Source of the DNA: a bacterium
GTDB lineage: Bacteria > Patescibacteriota > Minisyncoccia > Phycocordibacterales > JAUSIJ01
Assembly (NCBI GenBank): GCA_030647855.1
Contig: JAUSIJ010000017.1
Location: 1-6,304, forward strand
Reading direction: 5' to 3'
DNA: 6,304 nucleotides
Part shown: piece after piece, positions 5,072 to 6,304 of the stretch
Position numbering within the stretch: the first letter of the stretch is position 1
How the letters are laid out: every line of letters begins with the position of its first letter
Program-made: the position numbers and the translations under genes
The notes under the pieces: generated by a model
Seen by the model: the letters and a program-made list of their open reading frames with translations, nothing else
Told to the model about the DNA's origin: nothing
Database searches by the model: none

Positions 5072-5497
5072 TTATCCCTTAACCTCGACACCCATCGAGC
5101 GTGCGGTGCCAGCAATAATCTTGATAGCAGCGTCAACATCGTTGGCGTTGAGGTCTACCATCTTTTTTTCGGCGATTTGCTTAAGCTGAGCTCGGCTTAT
5201 GCTGCCGACCTTGCTCGCCACATTTTTGCCGGAGCCTTTTTCCTTGCCGATTGCTTTGAGAATGAGCTGAGAAGCTGGCGGCGTCTTTAAAATAAAACTA
5301 AACGACCGGTCTTCATAGACAGAGATTTCTACCGGCGTAATATCGCCCATCATTTCCTTAGTGGCGTCGTTAAACTGCTTGACGAACTCTCCGATATTGA
5401 TACCGGCTTGGCCAAGCGCCGGGCCGACCGGCGGCGCAGGGTTCGCTCTCCCCCCGGGAATCTGCAATTTTAATTTTTTAACAATTTTTTTAGCCAT
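5072..5497 (-). CDS. rplK: Ribosomal protein L11 (uL11)
   Basis: A large-subunit protein that binds 23S rRNA at the GTPase-associated centre and forms the base of the stalk. At 141 residues it is the normal length. The N-terminal domain shows [34 protein letters not shown] (10-43), including the highly conserved Pro-rich signature. The C-terminal RNA-binding domain shows KTPPAS (71-76), [22 protein letters not shown] (88-109) and a final [12 protein letters not shown]. There is no clear Shine-Dalgarno; instead the 5' side is filled with heptamer repeats. It follows nusG after a 73-base gap. In most bacteria rplA (L1) comes next, but here a terminator does. The identification is certain. Confidence 0.98.
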   Translation of the reverse strand: MAKKIVKKLKLQIPGGRANPAPPVGPALGQAGINIGEFVKQFNDATKEMMGDITPVEISVYEDRSFSFILKTPPASQLILKAIGKEKGSGKNVASKVGSISRAQLKQIAEKKMVDLNANDVDAAIKIIAGTARSMGVEVKG

Positions 5498-5500
5498 GTG

Positions 5501-5575
5501 ATTAGGCTCTAGGATACTAGGCTCTAGGCTTTAGGTCAAGCTTTGTTTGCTAGGGCCCAGTGCCTAACGCCTAAA
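5501..5575. repeat. Degenerate heptamer repeats in the nusG-rplK spacer
   Basis: In the mRNA sense (minus strand) positions 5535-5501 are five tandem units of about CCTARAG; one unit is 8 bases long and the last is partial. On the plus strand the same unit appears twice in opposite orientation at 5563-5574, running over the nusG stop. The 11-mer TAGGCTCTAGG occurs exactly at 5503-5513 and 5518-5528 and with one change at 5525-5535. In the mRNA, 5574-5562 can pair with 5514-5502 over about 12 bases with one mismatch and one wobble, enclosing the spacer just before the rplK ATG. Confidence 0.7.
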
Positions 5576-6116
5576 TTTTCTTTACTTGAGGAAAATCGAG
5601 CTCTACGGGCGTTTCGCGGCCGAACATCGGCACGAGGACCTTAACCTTGCCGCGAGCCTCATCAACTTCATTGACTTTGCCCTCTAGTTCCTTGAACGGT
5701 CCGTCGACGATCATTACCGGATCATCAACAGCGAGATCGATAGTGTGCTTAACCGTTTCAGAATTCATACGCTTAAAGAGATCGTCTACTTCCCCCTTAT
5801 CAAGCGGAACTGGATAGACCCCCGAGCCGACGAAGCCGGTAACGCGAGGGGTATTTCGGACAACATACCATGAATCATCCGTAACCATCATCTCCACCAG
5901 CACGTAGCCGGGATAAATTTTTTCCTCTTCCTCAACTCGCTTGCCTCCTTTGATCTTGATTTTTTTCTCCGTCGGCACAATCACGTTAAAGATCTTATTT
6001 TCCATGCCGAGCGATTCGATGCGCTGTTTGAGATTCCGGGCAACCGCATTTTCATAGCCCGCATAGGTATGGATGGCGTACCAATTTTTTTGTCCTTCAA
6101 TTTTTTGTCTCGACAT
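5571..6116 (-). CDS. nusG: Transcription elongation/antitermination factor NusG
   Basis: Binds the RNA polymerase clamp to support elongation, and in known bacteria links polymerase to Rho or the ribosome. The 181-residue length is typical. The NGN domain covers about 10-118: NWYAIHTYAGYENAVARNLKQRI (11-33), VIVPTEKKIKIKGGKR (45-60), YPGYVLVEM (68-76) and VRNTPRVTGFVGSG (86-99). The KOW domain starts near 131: DDPVMIVDGPFKELEGKVNEVD, then KVKVLVPMFGRETPVELDFPQV. It starts 2 bases after the secE stop. The only purine-rich site (GGAGGAAG inside secE) is about 20 bases upstream, too far for a normal ribosome-binding site, so coupling to secE translation is likely. Nothing is odd in the protein itself. 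Confidence 0.98.
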   Translation of the reverse strand: MSRQKIEGQKNWYAIHTYAGYENAVARNLKQRIESLGMENKIFNVIVPTEKKIKIKGGKRVEEEEKIYPGYVLVEMMVTDDSWYVVRNTPRVTGFVGSGVYPVPLDKGEVDDLFKRMNSETVKHTIDLAVDDPVMIVDGPFKELEGKVNEVDEARGKVKVLVPMFGRETPVELDFPQVKKI

Positions 6117-6118
6117 AG

Positions 6119-6304
6119 TTAGAAAATTTTAAGAACTTCCTCCAACCCAAGCGAAAAAAGAAAATCAAAAAGCCCCAGGTAAAAAGCCGTCACCAATGAT
6201 ACTGCTATAACAAGCACGGTATAACCGATCGCCTGCCGCCGCGTTGGCCAGCTGACGTGTTTTAACTCACCTTTTGTTTCTTTTACGTAATTCACTACAC
6301 CCAT
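6119..6304 (-). CDS. secE: Preprotein translocase subunit SecE
   Basis: A small subunit of the SecYEG channel in the inner (cytoplasmic) membrane that clamps and stabilises SecY. 61 residues: an amphipathic N-terminal part with YVKETKGELKHVSWPTRRQ (6-24), the SecE signature, then one transmembrane helix (about 27-52, GYTVLVIAVSLVTAFYLGLF onward) and a short C-terminal tail. This is the short single-helix form found in most bacteria other than E. coli and relatives. The ATG is the last three bases of the window, so the ribosome-binding site cannot be seen and a longer form starting outside is possible, though the length is already normal. It is the first visible gene of secE-nusG-rplK. Confidence 0.93.
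   Translation of the reverse strand: MGVVNYVKETKGELKHVSWPTRRQAIGYTVLVIAVSLVTAFYLGLFDFLFSLGLEEVLKIF

Noticed and set aside
1..6304. Search for CRISPR arrays, tRNA genes, insertion sequences or attachment sites
   Set aside because: All gaps are under 100 bases. None has a cloverleaf, spaced repeat array or terminal inverted repeats with a transposase, and no transposase-like frame was seen.

Overview
The window looks like chromosomal DNA from a bacterium with a small, tightly packed genome. My best guess is Patescibacteria (Candidate Phyla Radiation), Parcubacteria-like. This is inferred from remembered family resemblance and was not searched. The clues are the CPFC-type HIT proteins, the 277-residue deaminase with an extra N-terminal domain, a divergent ThyA, very short spacers and overlaps, and a secE-nusG-rplK run that ends at a terminator with no rplA. 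UGA works as a normal stop (thyA and the first HIT gene end in TGA), so the code-25 lineages (SR1, Gracilibacteria) are unlikely.

Layout. Positions 1-753 (minus) hold the N-terminal 251 residues of serine hydroxymethyltransferase (glyA), cut by the window edge. Positions 805-993 (minus) encode a 62-residue ribbon-helix-helix-like protein with its own promoter and terminator. Positions 1087-3496 (plus) hold thyA, folA and two tandem HIT-family genes. The first three genes overlap; the second HIT gene has its own strong-looking promoter. A bidirectional terminator at 3505-3531 separates this block from a convergent two-gene operon on the minus strand (4936 down to 3564): an HxGH nucleotidyltransferase, then a dCMP-deaminase-like protein, joined by an ATGA overlap. 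Another terminator (5032-5063) separates these from secE-nusG-rplK (6304 down to 5072, minus).

How the genes fit together. GlyA makes 5,10-methylene-tetrahydrofolate, ThyA spends it to turn dUMP into dTMP and releases dihydrofolate, and FolA returns this to tetrahydrofolate. The deaminase could supply dUMP from dCMP. So the full thymidylate cycle plus a possible dUMP source lies within about 4.4 kb, on both strands. The HIT proteins are probable nucleotide hydrolases or transferases of unknown substrate. The right end is core gene-expression and secretion machinery: SecE (translocon), NusG (transcription elongation) and L11 (ribosome stalk base).

The points most worth a second look are the deaminase fused to a degenerate nucleotidyltransferase-like domain beside an intact HxGH enzyme, the tandem HIT genes in a thymidylate operon, unusual substitutions in ThyA, the heptamer repeats between nusG and rplK, and the absence of rplA. 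No RNA genes, mobile elements or CRISPR arrays were seen.
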